Source: a virus | IMG/VR virus record: IMGVR_UViG_3300037104_000796 | Location: 98,359-162,358 of that record | DNA length: 64,000 bases | Direction: 5' to 3' (one strand) | Shown: one piece after another, positions 17,593-26,094 of the stretch | Numbering within the stretch: position 1 is the stretch's first letter | How the letters are laid out: each line of letters opens with the position of its first letter | Notes under the pieces: model-generated | Seen by the model: only the letters and a program-made list of their open reading frames with translations | Told to the model about the DNA's origin: nothing | Database searches by the model: none | Program-made: the position numbers and the translations under genes

Positions 17593-18453
17593 TTACTGAG
17601 CCAATTCAGGTGTCATATATGATTCAGCTATTTCCCAAAGTTTCTTATTGAAATCGATATGGCGAGCTGCATTATTGATACCTCTTGGTTTTGTCCTACG
17701 ACCGTTCATTGTCTGACGATCAAATTCACCTTTTACAAGTCTTTCCTGTATAACATTGAATATCGTCCAAAGGTCTTCCTTTGCATCTTCTCCACGAAGT
17801 GGTTCAACTATCTGTGAAGGTTTTATGATAAAAGTGGCTTTCTTCATGTCTATCGTTCCGTCTTCTTTTACGAAAACGTGAGGTTCTCTGGCTGCAACTG
17901 CTTTTATAACGAACATTTCTCTTTCGTCTTGATTCAATTTAACCTGCTGCATTTCCTCAATATGTGAACCAATAGTGTTGTACTGATTAGCAACAACTTC
18001 CATGAGTTGTTTAAGTTCAGTCATATCGATACCTACGTGACGTAATCTTACTGATGTGAACATACCTGGCATTGCGACTACAAGTCCGTTGGTACAAACC
18101 AGACGGAAAAGACCCATGTGAATTTGTGCGTTTGACATTCCATTATGGGAGTTGTCGAGAACAATCTGAGGTTTAACCTTATCAGATCTGAGGTCCATGA
18201 AGCCAAGTTTGGGATTCGTTAAACGAACCATGTGGCGAGCGTAAGGGCCTGTACCATTTTGTCTGGCGTATGTCGGATTCCATCCGAGTAATTCAAATGC
18301 GTTAAGTAAATCGAGGGTTGGTACGAATGAGTACCTGGGAGAAACTTTTGGGCTTTCATGGGCTGAAAAAGCAGCCGGAGCATAGTTACGAATTTCATCA
18401 ATAGATGCTACCTTGTAACCGATACTGGTAATTGGATTGACTTGAGTTGTCAT
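17593..18453 (-). CDS. DUF932 family protein
   Basis: 286 residues. The core IVLDNSHNGMSNAQIHMGLFRLVCTNGLVV is typical of DUF932, a family common on phages and plasmids whose biochemical role I do not know. The remainder also fits that family in length. The gene has its own dyad/TATATT promoter and a tetraloop hairpin after it, so it is probably a single-gene transcription unit. Confidence 0.8.
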   Translation of the reverse strand: MTTQVNPITSIGYKVASIDEIRNYAPAAFSAHESPKVSPRYSFVPTLDLLNAFELLGWNPTYARQNGTGPYARHMVRLTNPKLGFMDLRSDKVKPQIVLDNSHNGMSNAQIHMGLFRLVCTNGLVVAMPGMFTSVRLRHVGIDMTELKQLMEVVANQYNTIGSHIEEMQQVKLNQDEREMFVIKAVAAREPHVFVKEDGTIDMKKATFIIKPSQIVEPLRGEDAKEDLWTIFNVIQERLVKGEFDRQTMNGRRTKPRGINNAARHIDFNKKLWEIAESYMTPELAQ

Positions 18454-18485
18454 AATGTGAGTGATAAATTAATTTCTATAATACT

Positions 18486-18535
18486 AATATAATAAAATAA
18501 TCCGACAAATAAAAATATTTGACGGATTATTTTCA
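18486..18535 (-). promoter_or_regulatory. Dyad/TATATT promoter element (copy 2)
   Basis: This is the most symmetrical copy: on the minus strand AATAATCCGTCAAATA and TATTTGTCGGATTATT form 16-bp arms with one mismatch, then 12 nt separate GTC from TATATT. The hairpin could also terminate the upstream gene. Confidence 0.75.
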
Positions 18536-18553
18536 GATTTTTGTTTTTAATAA

Positions 18554-19759
18554 TTAAAGGGCGGCTATGTCGGTTGCTATTAAAGCCTCGTTGTATATTT
18601 TAAAATTGGTTATAGTTCCATTATAATTCATATACGAGTCTCCATCATTGCCAACATATACACCGTATGATGCTACTTCTACTCCTGATGATGCTGATGA
18701 AATTAATGCTCCATCGACATAAAGAGACATAATAGAACCGTCATAGCTTATAACTACTTTGTGTTTTCCGTTCCAAACTGTAGAATTTGCATAAACAACT
18801 TCCGTTACATTAGTTACCGAAGGTACACCTGTTGCACCGACTTGATATCTCTTATATGAAATTCCGCTTGTAGATAATTCTAATTTTATACAACCATTTC
18901 CAGCATCATTAAAATTATGTCCACCAGGACTAACTCCACCTTCGTCAGTAACTACTGTAAGTAAAGCTGCTTTAAGACTTCCTGCAGACCCATTATTTAA
19001 ATCTCTATTAATATGATTTCCGGCAGTTTCATAAGTAAATGATACTGAAAATCTATTACGACCTCTGAAAAGACCGCTATATGTTGAAAGAATAGAAGCT
19101 GGTGTTGTTGATGTGTACATTGTCTGTACGGCAGGTTGAGTAATAACAACTGATAATGTAGCAGTTTGTTGTTTGCTATCAGTAACGGTAACTAAATATG
19201 TTCCTGCATGTAAATTATTAAAAGTACAACCTGAACCTACTATTAAGGTACCTGCAGTTATGACTCCAACTGCATCAGTAGACGTATATGCATAAGGATA
19301 TGTACCAGTGTTAACTCTGACTTCCAAAGAACCTGTTTTTAAATTATAAATGTCAACATTAACCTGTTTTTGAAGATAAATTGCTAATGGTGTAATAACT
19401 GCAACAAATGGTGGCACTACCACATCTTGAGAAGCTACTGTACCTTTACTGTCTTTAACAGTTATTGTATATGTTCCAGCTGATAAATTAACGAATTTAG
19501 GGAATTCCATTGTCGCAAAGTCGGCAGTTCCTATTTTATAGGTATAAGGTTCAACTCCAGAAGAAACAACAATAGAAATGATTTCGTTAGTTCCATTATA
19601 AATGGCTGTATTGGTTAAAGTTGCCGTAAAAATAACGGGGGTAGCAGGAGTAACAACCGCTGGAGGTTCAGACGGCGTAATAACCGGGTCCATGTCGGTA
19701 GGTTTTGAACATGACGCAAATAATAAACTCATCAATAATAAAAATCCAAATTTTTTCAT
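18554..19759 (-). CDS. Surface lipoprotein with SprB-like repeats and LamG-type domain
   Basis: 401 residues. The lipobox LLFASC follows a short signal peptide. Two repeats with G-T-Y-x-(I/V)-T-V-x-D-S-K (near residues 93 and 187) match SprB-type repeats of Bacteroidota adhesins. The C-terminal 170 residues have the concanavalin/LamG pattern, including the segment VVISYDGSIMSLYVDGALI. It would be exported to the cell surface during infection, or form a virion-associated adhesin. A surface-modifying or superinfection-exclusion role is inference. Confidence 0.7.
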   Translation of the reverse strand: MKKFGFLLLMSLLFASCSKPTDMDPVITPSEPPAVVTPATPVIFTATLTNTAIYNGTNEIISIVVSSGVEPYTYKIGTADFATMEFPKFVNLSAGTYTITVKDSKGTVASQDVVVPPFVAVITPLAIYLQKQVNVDIYNLKTGSLEVRVNTGTYPYAYTSTDAVGVITAGTLIVGSGCTFNNLHAGTYLVTVTDSKQQTATLSVVITQPAVQTMYTSTTPASILSTYSGLFRGRNRFSVSFTYETAGNHINRDLNNGSAGSLKAALLTVVTDEGGVSPGGHNFNDAGNGCIKLELSTSGISYKRYQVGATGVPSVTNVTEVVYANSTVWNGKHKVVISYDGSIMSLYVDGALISSASSGVEVASYGVYVGNDGDSYMNYNGTITNFKIYNEALIATDIAAL

Positions 19760-19797
19760 TTTTTTAATTTTAATTGTTTTTTTTAATGTTATAGATA

Positions 19798-19846
19798 AAT
19801 ATAATCATTATTTCTGACAAATAAAAATTTTTGATGGATTATTTTA
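19798..19846 (-). promoter_or_regulatory. Dyad/TATATT promoter element (copy 3)
   Basis: TTTGTC is followed by 12 nt and TATATT on the minus strand, about 39 nt before the lipoprotein ATG at 19759. Confidence 0.7.
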
Positions 19847-19854
19847 ACAATTTC

Positions 19855-20091
19855 TTAATTATTTTTATAAATATTTTCTTGATGTACAAGGAGTGTATTA
19901 TGCGGGCTTTTACCTGTATGAAACTTTAGACACTGAGGACACTTGTAAGCCACCTGTTTGTGTATAAATTTAGGGTTTTGGTTCATTCTTTTGGCCCAGT
20001 TTACGGCTTCCTCGAAGATCGAGAATGTTTTCTTGGGCCGGCCTGTAGCTTTGCTTATGCATTGCCTTACGGGATTAGAACAACTTTGCAT
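19855..20091 (-). CDS. Small zinc-ribbon-like protein
   Basis: 78 residues. YKCPQCLKFHTGK contains C-x-x-C followed by a histidine; together with two N-terminal cysteines (SCSNPVRQC) it may bind zinc. The segment KTFSIFEEAVNWAKRMN is helical. Similar small proteins occur in Bacteroidota phages, with no known role. Confidence 0.55.
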   Translation of the reverse strand: MQSCSNPVRQCISKATGRPKKTFSIFEEAVNWAKRMNQNPKFIHKQVAYKCPQCLKFHTGKSPHNTLLVHQENIYKNN

Positions 20092-20092
20092 A

Positions 20093-20842
20093 TTATTTTT
20101 CGTTTCTAATTGCTTCTATTAACATTTCTCTTGTTTTTGTTTCGTAGTGTGTTACTACGAATCTATCTGCAAATAACATTCGTTGTTCTGACGTGAATTT
20201 GTAGTTAAATTCAGTTTCATATTCTTGCATATAAATTTCAGGAGTAATAGATGTACCGGCGTTCTGGAATTTTTTTATTCTTTGATTAAATGATGCTGTT
20301 GTCATTAATGTACATGCAAATTTTAAAAGATATTTCTGCATATCTTCATAAGTATTAATTTTTTTAGTGTATACAAGATATGCTCCATTTACGCCTATAT
20401 CAGTTCTTCCTCCAAAATGGTCGGCTGTTTTAGCCCCATGAGGAATAGGGATATTAAGTATACTATTTATTGAATATTCTTTTGTATCTGATATATCATA
20501 AGGATAATGACGTATATCATAAAATATGCCGCTTAGGATTTGCTTAATAGTACGTCCTTTGGCAATATTATCTCGTATTTGATCAATTGAAGAATTCAAA
20601 TTTATAAGAATTTTCTCGTGTTGCATTTGAGTAATAATTTTTTTATCCTCAACTTTTATATCGTCAGCTTCTTTTTTAGCTGCAGCTTTATTGAGTTTAT
20701 TCTGAGCCCATACTTCTTTTTGTGCTATCCAAGCTTTTGCTTTTTCAGCTTTTTTAGCATCTCGTTTTTCTTTATCAATCCTACGTATTTCTTTACGTTG
20801 TGCAACTTCTAATTTGTGTAATTCCCTTTCACTTTTAGTCAT
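20093..20842 (-). CDS. Hypothetical protein with long N-terminal coiled coil
   Basis: 249 residues. Residues 1-75 are a highly charged helix rich in Lys, Glu and Ala, likely a coiled coil. The C-terminal part is a mixed domain with HFGGRTDIGVNGAYLVYT. No known domain is recognised. It is driven by a dyad/TATATT element and shares its transcript with the 19855 gene. Confidence 0.55.
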   Translation of the reverse strand: MTKSERELHKLEVAQRKEIRRIDKEKRDAKKAEKAKAWIAQKEVWAQNKLNKAAAKKEADDIKVEDKKIITQMQHEKILINLNSSIDQIRDNIAKGRTIKQILSGIFYDIRHYPYDISDTKEYSINSILNIPIPHGAKTADHFGGRTDIGVNGAYLVYTKKINTYEDMQKYLLKFACTLMTTASFNQRIKKFQNAGTSITPEIYMQEYETEFNYKFTSEQRMLFADRFVVTHYETKTREMLIEAIRNEK

Positions 20843-20882
20843 TTTCTTTAGTTTTAAATGATTTAATTACTATTACAATACA

Positions 20883-20930
20883 AATATAATCATTTTTCTG
20901 ATATAAAAAAATATTTATGCCATTATTTTC
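20883..20930 (-). promoter_or_regulatory. Dyad/TATATT promoter element (copy 4, 11-nt spacing)
   Basis: A weaker dyad (ATAAATATTTTTTTATAT) precedes TATATTTG, which matches the Bacteroidota -7 consensus TAnnTTTG. Spacing is 11 nt instead of 12. Confidence 0.6.
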
Positions 20931-20932
20931 AT

Positions 20933-21364
20933 TTATTTACGTAACGGGCTTATTAATTTATGCGGTCTGATGGTATTTTTTAACGTAGTTTTTATCAATG
21001 CATCTATCTCGGGAATATGAGCGAGTATAACATTAAAGAACTTAGTTGCATATTCACCAAAATCCTCAGCATATAATTGTCTATCGATCGGGTAGCCAAT
21101 AACTTCATCCATCCTATCCGTTAAGATATCTGCCAAATAATCATGAACTTTCATTGTGCATTCATTTACATTATAAGTATCTTCATGTCTTGGAGTTCCT
21201 TCACACAAAATGAAATTGCATAAAGCTGTTGAAATACCTATATGAATATCAGCTCTTTCAGAACCATCAAATCTTCCTTTAGAGTTACACATCATATATC
21301 TGATGCAATAAAAGTCCAAAAGATAATGGAGCATCCAGATTTCTCTCTTTGTTAAATTTTTCAT
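20933..21364 (-). CDS. Hypothetical protein
   Basis: 143 residues from ATG 21364 (MKNLTKREIWMLHYLL). A longer frame to 21511 is open, but it would run through a dyad/TATATT promoter, so 21364 is the sensible start. The protein is helical with no domain I know. Confidence 0.55.
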   Translation of the reverse strand: MKNLTKREIWMLHYLLDFYCIRYMMCNSKGRFDGSERADIHIGISTALCNFILCEGTPRHEDTYNVNECTMKVHDYLADILTDRMDEVIGYPIDRQLYAEDFGEYATKFFNVILAHIPEIDALIKTTLKNTIRPHKLISPLRK

Positions 21365-21385
21365 GATAATTTTAATTCTATAGCA

Positions 21386-21434
21386 AATATAACAAAAATA
21401 CTTGACAAATAAAAATATTTTGGCCGTTATTTTA
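21386..21434 (-). promoter_or_regulatory. Dyad/TATATT promoter element (copy 5)
   Basis: CAAAATATTTTTATTTGTC is followed by 12 nt and TATATTTGC on the minus strand, 22 nt before ATG 21364. It sets the true start of that gene. Confidence 0.7.
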
Positions 21435-21435
21435 T

Positions 21436-21450
21436 GAATATATACAAAAA
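21436..21450 (+). promoter_or_regulatory. Late-promoter-like element for the plus-strand tagged gene
   Basis: GAATATATACAAAAA lies 11 nt before ATG 21462 and resembles the box upstream of the other tagged genes. Confidence 0.4.
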
Positions 21451-21461
21451 GAAGCATTTTT

Positions 21462-21914
21462 ATGCATGCACGACTTATAAATGAGAAATTTACTGAACAA
21501 TCTGATCCCATTCAGGATATGGGTTTGGGTTTGAAAAACAATCCTAAAATTCTTTTGCCTATGGTTATTAAAAAGCTAAAGGAATTTGGAATTAATGCCG
21601 AAGTCAAAAAATCTTTTGAATTTGGTAATGGCCACTACGAAATTTACGTAAATGGAAATTCCGATGATGAAGTTTTGGAGGTTCAATATTTTTATTCTAC
21701 TGATAAAGCTGCTCATGAAGAAGGTTGGAAAGGTGGATTCGCATTATCTGATGATGGTGGAGCTGATTTATGTAAAGTTTCGCATGATCCAATGGTGTCT
21801 ATAAAAGTTTTACTGAAAAGAAAATATGGAACTAAAGCAAAAATTGCAAAATATATTGACAAAGCTGAAAAGAAAATAGCATTTTTAAAAGAAGTAGAAA
21901 AAATAATAGATTAA
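21462..21914 (+). CDS. Leader-tagged small protein with SDPIQDMGLG motif (plus strand)
   Basis: 150 residues. It begins MHARLINE followed by KFTEQSDPIQDMGLG, the same leader-plus-motif layout as the block at 1528-6211, but 15 kb away and on the opposite strand. The mature part has a lysine-rich C-terminal helix and no recognised fold. The gene is followed 3 nt later by the SiaC-like gene, so the two are probably co-expressed. Confidence 0.7.
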   Translation: MHARLINEKFTEQSDPIQDMGLGLKNNPKILLPMVIKKLKEFGINAEVKKSFEFGNGHYEIYVNGNSDDEVLEVQYFYSTDKAAHEEGWKGGFALSDDGGADLCKVSHDPMVSIKVLLKRKYGTKAKIAKYIDKAEKKIAFLKEVEKIID

Positions 21915-21917
21915 GAT

Positions 21918-22310
21918 ATGATACTCCCAGGAAACGAATCAAAAACACTCCCTATAATTATCTATGAAGAAATGAGGGGAACAATAGTAATAAAAGGTAG
22001 ATCAATTTCTCCAGAAGTAGAAAGTTATTTCGCTGATTTTACGCCTTATCTAGATGAATGCGTATCAAAAAATCCCATGGATTTGAAAATAGATATTGAT
22101 CTCGAGTATTTCAATACCAAAACTGCTAAAATCATGATTAAAATGCTTGACACACTTAAAAAAGTAGTAGAGACAGGTTTTAAAGTTGATGTAACGTGGT
22201 TTTACGAAGCAGATGATGAAGATATGTATGACGCAGGATTAGATTATGAAGAACTATCAAAATTAAAATTCAATTTTGTTGAAAAACCAAGCACAGAAAA
22301 ACCCGATTAA
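21918..22310 (+). CDS. SiaC/DUF1987-family regulatory protein
   Basis: 130 residues. Family signatures are clear: IKGRSISPEVESYF near residue 26, LEYFNTKTAK near 60, and VTWFYEADDEDMYDAGLDYEEL near 90-111. In Pseudomonas aeruginosa SiaC is a phosphoswitch protein that binds the diguanylate cyclase SiaD and is acted on by SiaA/SiaB; the phosphorylated Thr lies in the YxNT region, and a Thr is present here. Kinase, phosphatase and cyclase genes are absent from the window, so any partner must be elsewhere in the phage or in the host. Confidence 0.85.
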   Translation: MILPGNESKTLPIIIYEEMRGTIVIKGRSISPEVESYFADFTPYLDECVSKNPMDLKIDIDLEYFNTKTAKIMIKMLDTLKKVVETGFKVDVTWFYEADDEDMYDAGLDYEELSKLKFNFVEKPSTEKPD

Positions 22311-22325
22311 CTCGGGTTTTTGTTT
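22297..22325. terminator. Bidirectional terminator between convergent genes
   Basis: AAAAACCCG-ATTAACT-CGGGTTTTT overlaps the SiaC-like stop codon and lies just beyond the stop of the 22325 gene on the other strand. A and T tracts on both sides allow termination in both directions. Confidence 0.85.
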
Positions 22326-22600
22326 TATTCTGCATCTATATTTTGTGCATATTCAAAATTCATGAAATATTCTCGCTTATCAAGCAATTGATTTAGAATG
22401 TTATGATCTTCTATTCCAAACTGAGACATAAAATAATCATAAAGATCGCCATCTGTACTATTTTCATCATTTTCTAATGAAGATACTATATTGTACCAAG
22501 GCAAGCTTGGATTTTTTGTTGTTATGTCTTCATACCAAGCAACAAATTCGTCTACTGTCATTCGTGGGTACATACTTTCATTTACTAATTTTGCTTTCAT
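22325..22600 (-). CDS. Leader-tagged small acidic protein
   Basis: 91 residues beginning MKAKLVNE then SMYPRMTVDEF. The V-N-E/S step fits the leader rule, but the DMGIG motif is missing. The body is acidic and helical. It lies immediately downstream of the tagged methyltransferase-like gene. Confidence 0.6.
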   Translation of the reverse strand: MKAKLVNESMYPRMTVDEFVAWYEDITTKNPSLPWYNIVSSLENDENSTDGDLYDYFMSQFGIEDHNILNQLLDKREYFMNFEYAQNIDAE

Positions 22601-22616
22601 AATGTGTAAGTTTCTT

Positions 22617-23480
22617 TTAGTATATATTCACCTTTATAAATTCTTTAAACATCTTTACACTAAGATATTGAGTCGTGGTTGAGCGAGATTTTATTTCTTC
22701 ATAGTGTTTATCACGAAACGTTGAGAGAAATTTCTCGAATTTTGGGCGTAACTTTTCATCAAGAAGATTAACACCTAAGCTAACTTCAAATTGAGGCTCT
22801 TTTGAAACGTTGCCAACTGCATATCCATAAGCAGCAATGTAATACTGCCAGTGTTCATCAATCATACGTGAAAGATGATACTCTTTGATCGAAAAGTCTT
22901 TATCGATTCTTGCATCAGTTGTGTCATAACTGTTTCTTGGTGAGATGCTTTGATACACGTTAACACAAGTTTTGACTTTTTGTGAAAGTCCTCCACGATC
23001 TTTAGCTCCAGTGAATGTGATCTTTCCAAGCTGATCACTCTTAATCAGTTGAAGTGTTGGAACAGGATGCTTAACGTTGTAGAAGTACACAGGAGAGATG
23101 AAAACGACGTAATCTCCAAGTTCTGAAGCTTTCTTAGCGAAAGCAAGCCAGAGCTTACTGCCAGTGCCGTAAGGAGGTCCGGTGATAATGAGACGACCAC
23201 GTTTGTAGGTCATCGGATTGTTATGAAGAAAGTCTTGCTTTTTAATTTTGGGATCGTCGGGATCAAGATCGTAATAGTGTACAGGAATGTTCAATTCGTG
23301 TGAGAGTTTGTCAAGATAGGGCCCGAATGCTAGATCACCTGCTGCGGGTTCTACGATGTCTGTAAGTTTATCAAGAGGGATATACTGACGTACCATTTCG
23401 AACACATGATCAAGAAGCTCAGGTGGAGCATAGTATTTGTCCATTGTGTTAACTGCTTCGAATACAAATTGAGCTTTCAT
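22617..23480 (-). CDS. Leader-tagged DNA methyltransferase-like protein
   Basis: 287 residues. After the leader MKAQFVFE/A the protein has YYAPPELLDHVFEMV, then VEPAAGDLAFGPYL (SAM-binding motif I), YDLDPDD (motif II acidic residues) and IITGPPYGTGS, a variant of the catalytic (D/N)PPY motif of adenine-N6 methyltransferases with Gly in the first position. The target-recognition part is short. The leader suggests packaging into the head and delivery with the DNA; whether it still methylates is unknown because the N/D of motif IV is replaced. Confidence 0.7.
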   Translation of the reverse strand: MKAQFVFEAVNTMDKYYAPPELLDHVFEMVRQYIPLDKLTDIVEPAAGDLAFGPYLDKLSHELNIPVHYYDLDPDDPKIKKQDFLHNNPMTYKRGRLIITGPPYGTGSKLWLAFAKKASELGDYVVFISPVYFYNVKHPVPTLQLIKSDQLGKITFTGAKDRGGLSQKVKTCVNVYQSISPRNSYDTTDARIDKDFSIKEYHLSRMIDEHWQYYIAAYGYAVGNVSKEPQFEVSLGVNLLDEKLRPKFEKFLSTFRDKHYEEIKSRSTTTQYLSVKMFKEFIKVNIY

Positions 23481-23586
23481 ACAAGGTTTGTTTTATTTAT
23501 CTTTAACTTTACATTAACTATTTTAACAAAACCCTAACACTCAAGTTCATATAACTTAAGTACTTAAGCAACTCGGAATGTATACT

Positions 23587-24093
23587 CTATACTGTGTATC
23601 TCTTTACAAAATTTCCCAAATAACTTTGATTTTCCCTCAAATATTGTTCGATAAAGAAATATCTACTTGAGTTTCCCTCTTCTTCAGATACTCTTAATAT
23701 GGGTTTATTAACATTCAAACATTCACGAAATCTATCTGTATTGATAAAAATCAATTCTGAAGGATTATCCGGAATATTGAAGATGATGAACATTGATTTT
23801 GAATCATCTAATGTATTTTTGAGATTATTGTCGTATAAAGTAAAAGATTTTGCCCACTTTACATCAATCGCAATACTTTCAATAATTCTTCCTTCACTAT
23901 TTCGAAAAGGCTTGCTGCCTTCTTTAAAAGTTATTATGTAGTCAAATTTTTCTTTCATATCCTGATAACGTGAAGCTGGCATAACTTCTACTTCGTATCC
24001 TTGAGATTGAAAAAGTCTTCTAACTTTATGAGCTATAAACGGTTGTTGTCGAATACCATCTCGTTTATGCTGGTTGCTTCCATACATATTCAT
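23587..24093 (-). CDS. Hypothetical protein, possible PD-(D/E)XK-like fold
   Basis: 168 residues. The segment FDYIITFKE followed about 20 residues later by SIAIDVKWAKS gives a D...D-V-K pattern compatible with a small PD-(D/E)XK nuclease core. The evidence is weak. It overlaps the downstream 24090-family gene by 4 nt and has no visible promoter in the 100-nt gap upstream of it. Confidence 0.4.
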   Translation of the reverse strand: MNMYGSNQHKRDGIRQQPFIAHKVRRLFQSQGYEVEVMPASRYQDMKEKFDYIITFKEGSKPFRNSEGRIIESIAIDVKWAKSFTLYDNNLKNTLDDSKSMFIIFNIPDNPSELIFINTDRFRECLNVNKPILRVSEEEGNSSRYFFIEQYLRENQSYLGNFVKRYTV

Positions 24094-24365
24094 TTTTTTC
24101 GTAATTTAGGTGATGCCGGCATACCTGCAGCCGACAAATATATTTCCGTCAGGAACTTTTGCATGTTAGCCAATTGGTATATATTGCCTGCAGTTAATGT
24201 GTACTGGAATGCCTTCTCTTTAGACACGGATGTATCTGGATTGTAAAGGATACGTTTCAATTCATGCTTCAATTGTTCAAGACTATACTTATTAATGTTG
24301 ATAATAATAGGTTCCAATTGTTTACCTACTGCCATGCTACTTTCAATTCGTGTTAAATCTCTCAT
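24090..24365 (-). CDS. Hypothetical small helical protein
   Basis: 91 residues, mostly helical (YSLEQLKHELKRIL, ITAG-type turns). No recognised domain. It is upstream of and overlaps the 23587 gene by ATGA, and is preceded by a hairpin-TATATT element. Confidence 0.5.
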   Translation of the reverse strand: MRDLTRIESSMAVGKQLEPIIININKYSLEQLKHELKRILYNPDTSVSKEKAFQYTLTAGNIYQLANMQKFLTEIYLSAAGMPASPKLRKK

Positions 24366-24396
24366 AATACATATTTTATGTTACATATTTATTGTA

Positions 24397-24437
24397 AATA
24401 TAACAACAAAAACCCAATAAGAAAAACTTATTGGGTT
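24397..24437 (-). promoter_or_regulatory. Hairpin plus TATATT element (variant copy 6)
   Basis: On the minus strand AACCCAATAAG-TTTTT-CTTATTGGGTT is followed by TTTGTTGT and TATATTTAC. Here the stem has a different sequence and no GTC, so it looks more like a terminator for the lipoprotein gene fused to a -7 box for the next. Confidence 0.65.
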
Positions 24438-24455
24438 AAATGTTTGTTAATTTAT

Positions 24456-25436
24456 TTAGTTGAGCGTAATATCTATTTGATGAACTGTAACGTTAACATC
24501 TGCGGAAGTAATAGTTTGGCTATCATACCATCCTAATTTCGTTGTATGCAATGTTATTTTTGATGCTTTACCTGGCATACCAAATTCGGATGCTGGAACA
24601 GTAAGTGTAATTACACTACCATTAACACCGGGAGAAGATGATGAAGGAGCTTCTGTAATAGTTATAACAACCTCACCAAAAACTTTCTTATCAGTACCAA
24701 AATAAAGAGGAAGGTCTCCTGTATTATTAGGAACTGTTACAGTTGTTGATACTGCAGCACCATATAATATGTCAGAAAAATCAAGAGCACCAGTTACACC
24801 AGTTGTGTTTGGGCCGGTTGCAGTTGATAATGTGCTTAATTCAGTTCCAGCAATATTGACAGGTTTTAAATCAAATTTTACAGTAATTGTAAGATTTGCA
24901 CCGGGGAGTTTTGTTAATGCTTCAGTATTAATTGTGAAGAAATCACCAAGTCTTTTACCAACAACTGTTAAAGGAAAATGTGCCTGTGTTGGATTAAAAT
25001 CAAGAACGCCAAGATAATTGATGCGACCATCACTATCTTTTGTTTCCATAACTAATCTTACAGGTTCTGCCGGGGTTAAGTTAGAATAAACAGCCTGATT
25101 AGCTCCAAATACAATAGGGTTATTGCTTGGCGTGCTCCACCAAATATTAGCAGCAGAACCATTAAGAAATTCCAAACCTTTTACAAGAGCAAAAGCTTGA
25201 TTGCCATAAAATGGAGAATTAATAGCATACATAATCCAATTACGTGTAACGGCTGCGGGAGCTTCAAATGGTCCGAGAGATTTAGAGATGCTTACGTTCG
25301 CGTCTTGAGCAAGAAATGAACCATTAACTGTTCCAACATATTGTGTTGATGGATTAAGGTCAGTTTTCTTGCAATTAGTTAGTCCTACCAACATAACTGT
25401 TGCGATTAAAATAAAAAGAAATTTAATGTTTTTCAT
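24456..25436 (-). CDS. Lipoprotein, unknown function
   Basis: 326 residues. The signal peptide ends in VGLTNC (Cys near residue 22) followed by KK. The mature protein is beta-rich, with many Thr, Val and Pro residues, and contains no domain I recognise. It opens a series of exported proteins ending at 29386. A surface role is inferred from the signal only. Confidence 0.65.
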   Translation of the reverse strand: MKNIKFLFILIATVMLVGLTNCKKTDLNPSTQYVGTVNGSFLAQDANVSISKSLGPFEAPAAVTRNWIMYAINSPFYGNQAFALVKGLEFLNGSAANIWWSTPSNNPIVFGANQAVYSNLTPAEPVRLVMETKDSDGRINYLGVLDFNPTQAHFPLTVVGKRLGDFFTINTEALTKLPGANLTITVKFDLKPVNIAGTELSTLSTATGPNTTGVTGALDFSDILYGAAVSTTVTVPNNTGDLPLYFGTDKKVFGEVVITITEAPSSSSPGVNGSVITLTVPASEFGMPGKASKITLHTTKLGWYDSQTITSADVNVTVHQIDITLN

Positions 25437-25482
25437 GTTTGTGATTTTTTGTTAATAATGTTAATATTTAAATGTAATAGTA

Positions 25483-25522
25483 AATATAACAATAAAACTC
25501 GACAAATAAAAATCTGTCGAGT
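25483..25522 (-). promoter_or_regulatory. Dyad/TATATT promoter element with GC-closed stem (copy 7)
   Basis: CTCGACAGATTTTTATTTGTCGAG is a stem-loop whose second arm carries TTTGTC, followed by 12 nt and TATATTTAC. It probably terminates the 25543 gene and starts the 24456 gene. Confidence 0.7.
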
Positions 25523-25542
25523 TAAATGTTTGTTAAAGTATG

Positions 25543-26055
25543 TTATTTTTTAACTGTTGCTGATGTAGTTGAAATTACACTACCTAAAGCTGACTCAAGA
25601 CCTTTTTTATCTATAGGAGTATCATATGTAAGAGTTACAACATTGTTTGTGTTTTCAACAATAGTAGTAAATCCTGAAATATAATATCGTGGGTCCTCGA
25701 TCTTATATTGAATTATTATAGGATCATTAGATGGCAAAACTTTAAGAGATATTTTGATTTTAGTAATGCTTGCATCCACTACAGTTTTAGCTGTTATTCC
25801 TCCGGCAGGGGCAATTTTATCAAATTTATCGGTTCTCACTATTGACGAACCAACATAGCAATCAACCCAAACTTCATATACTGAATTATCAAGGAGTGGG
25901 TCACCACCTTGATTAGGAACTAAAGGCATGTTGTTGGCAATTTGATATGTTGTAGTTGTAACTTTTTCTTTGCCTCCACAGGAATTTAATCCGATAGTCA
26001 TAATTATTACTGCAAATATTGCAAGTAATGTTCTCAAAAATGTTAATTTTTTCAT
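25543..26055 (-). CDS. Lipoprotein, unknown function
   Basis: 170 residues with a long signal peptide ending TIGLNSC (Cys near residue 26), then GGKEK. The mature part is beta-rich. It lies between the PEGA proteins and the 24456 lipoprotein and is likely in the same exported-protein programme. Confidence 0.65.
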   Translation of the reverse strand: MKKLTFLRTLLAIFAVIIMTIGLNSCGGKEKVTTTTYQIANNMPLVPNQGGDPLLDNSVYEVWVDCYVGSSIVRTDKFDKIAPAGGITAKTVVDASITKIKISLKVLPSNDPIIIQYKIEDPRYYISGFTTIVENTNNVVTLTYDTPIDKKGLESALGSVISTTSATVKK

Positions 26056-26094
26056 TTAATTTGTTTTGTTTTTAGATTTGTAATTGATTTATTT

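Noticed and set aside
20933-21511. 192-residue reading with a long N-terminal extension of the 20933 gene
   Set aside because: The extension (21365-21511) runs through a dyad/TATATT promoter and the opposite-strand start of the 21462 gene; ATG 21364 is the more natural start.
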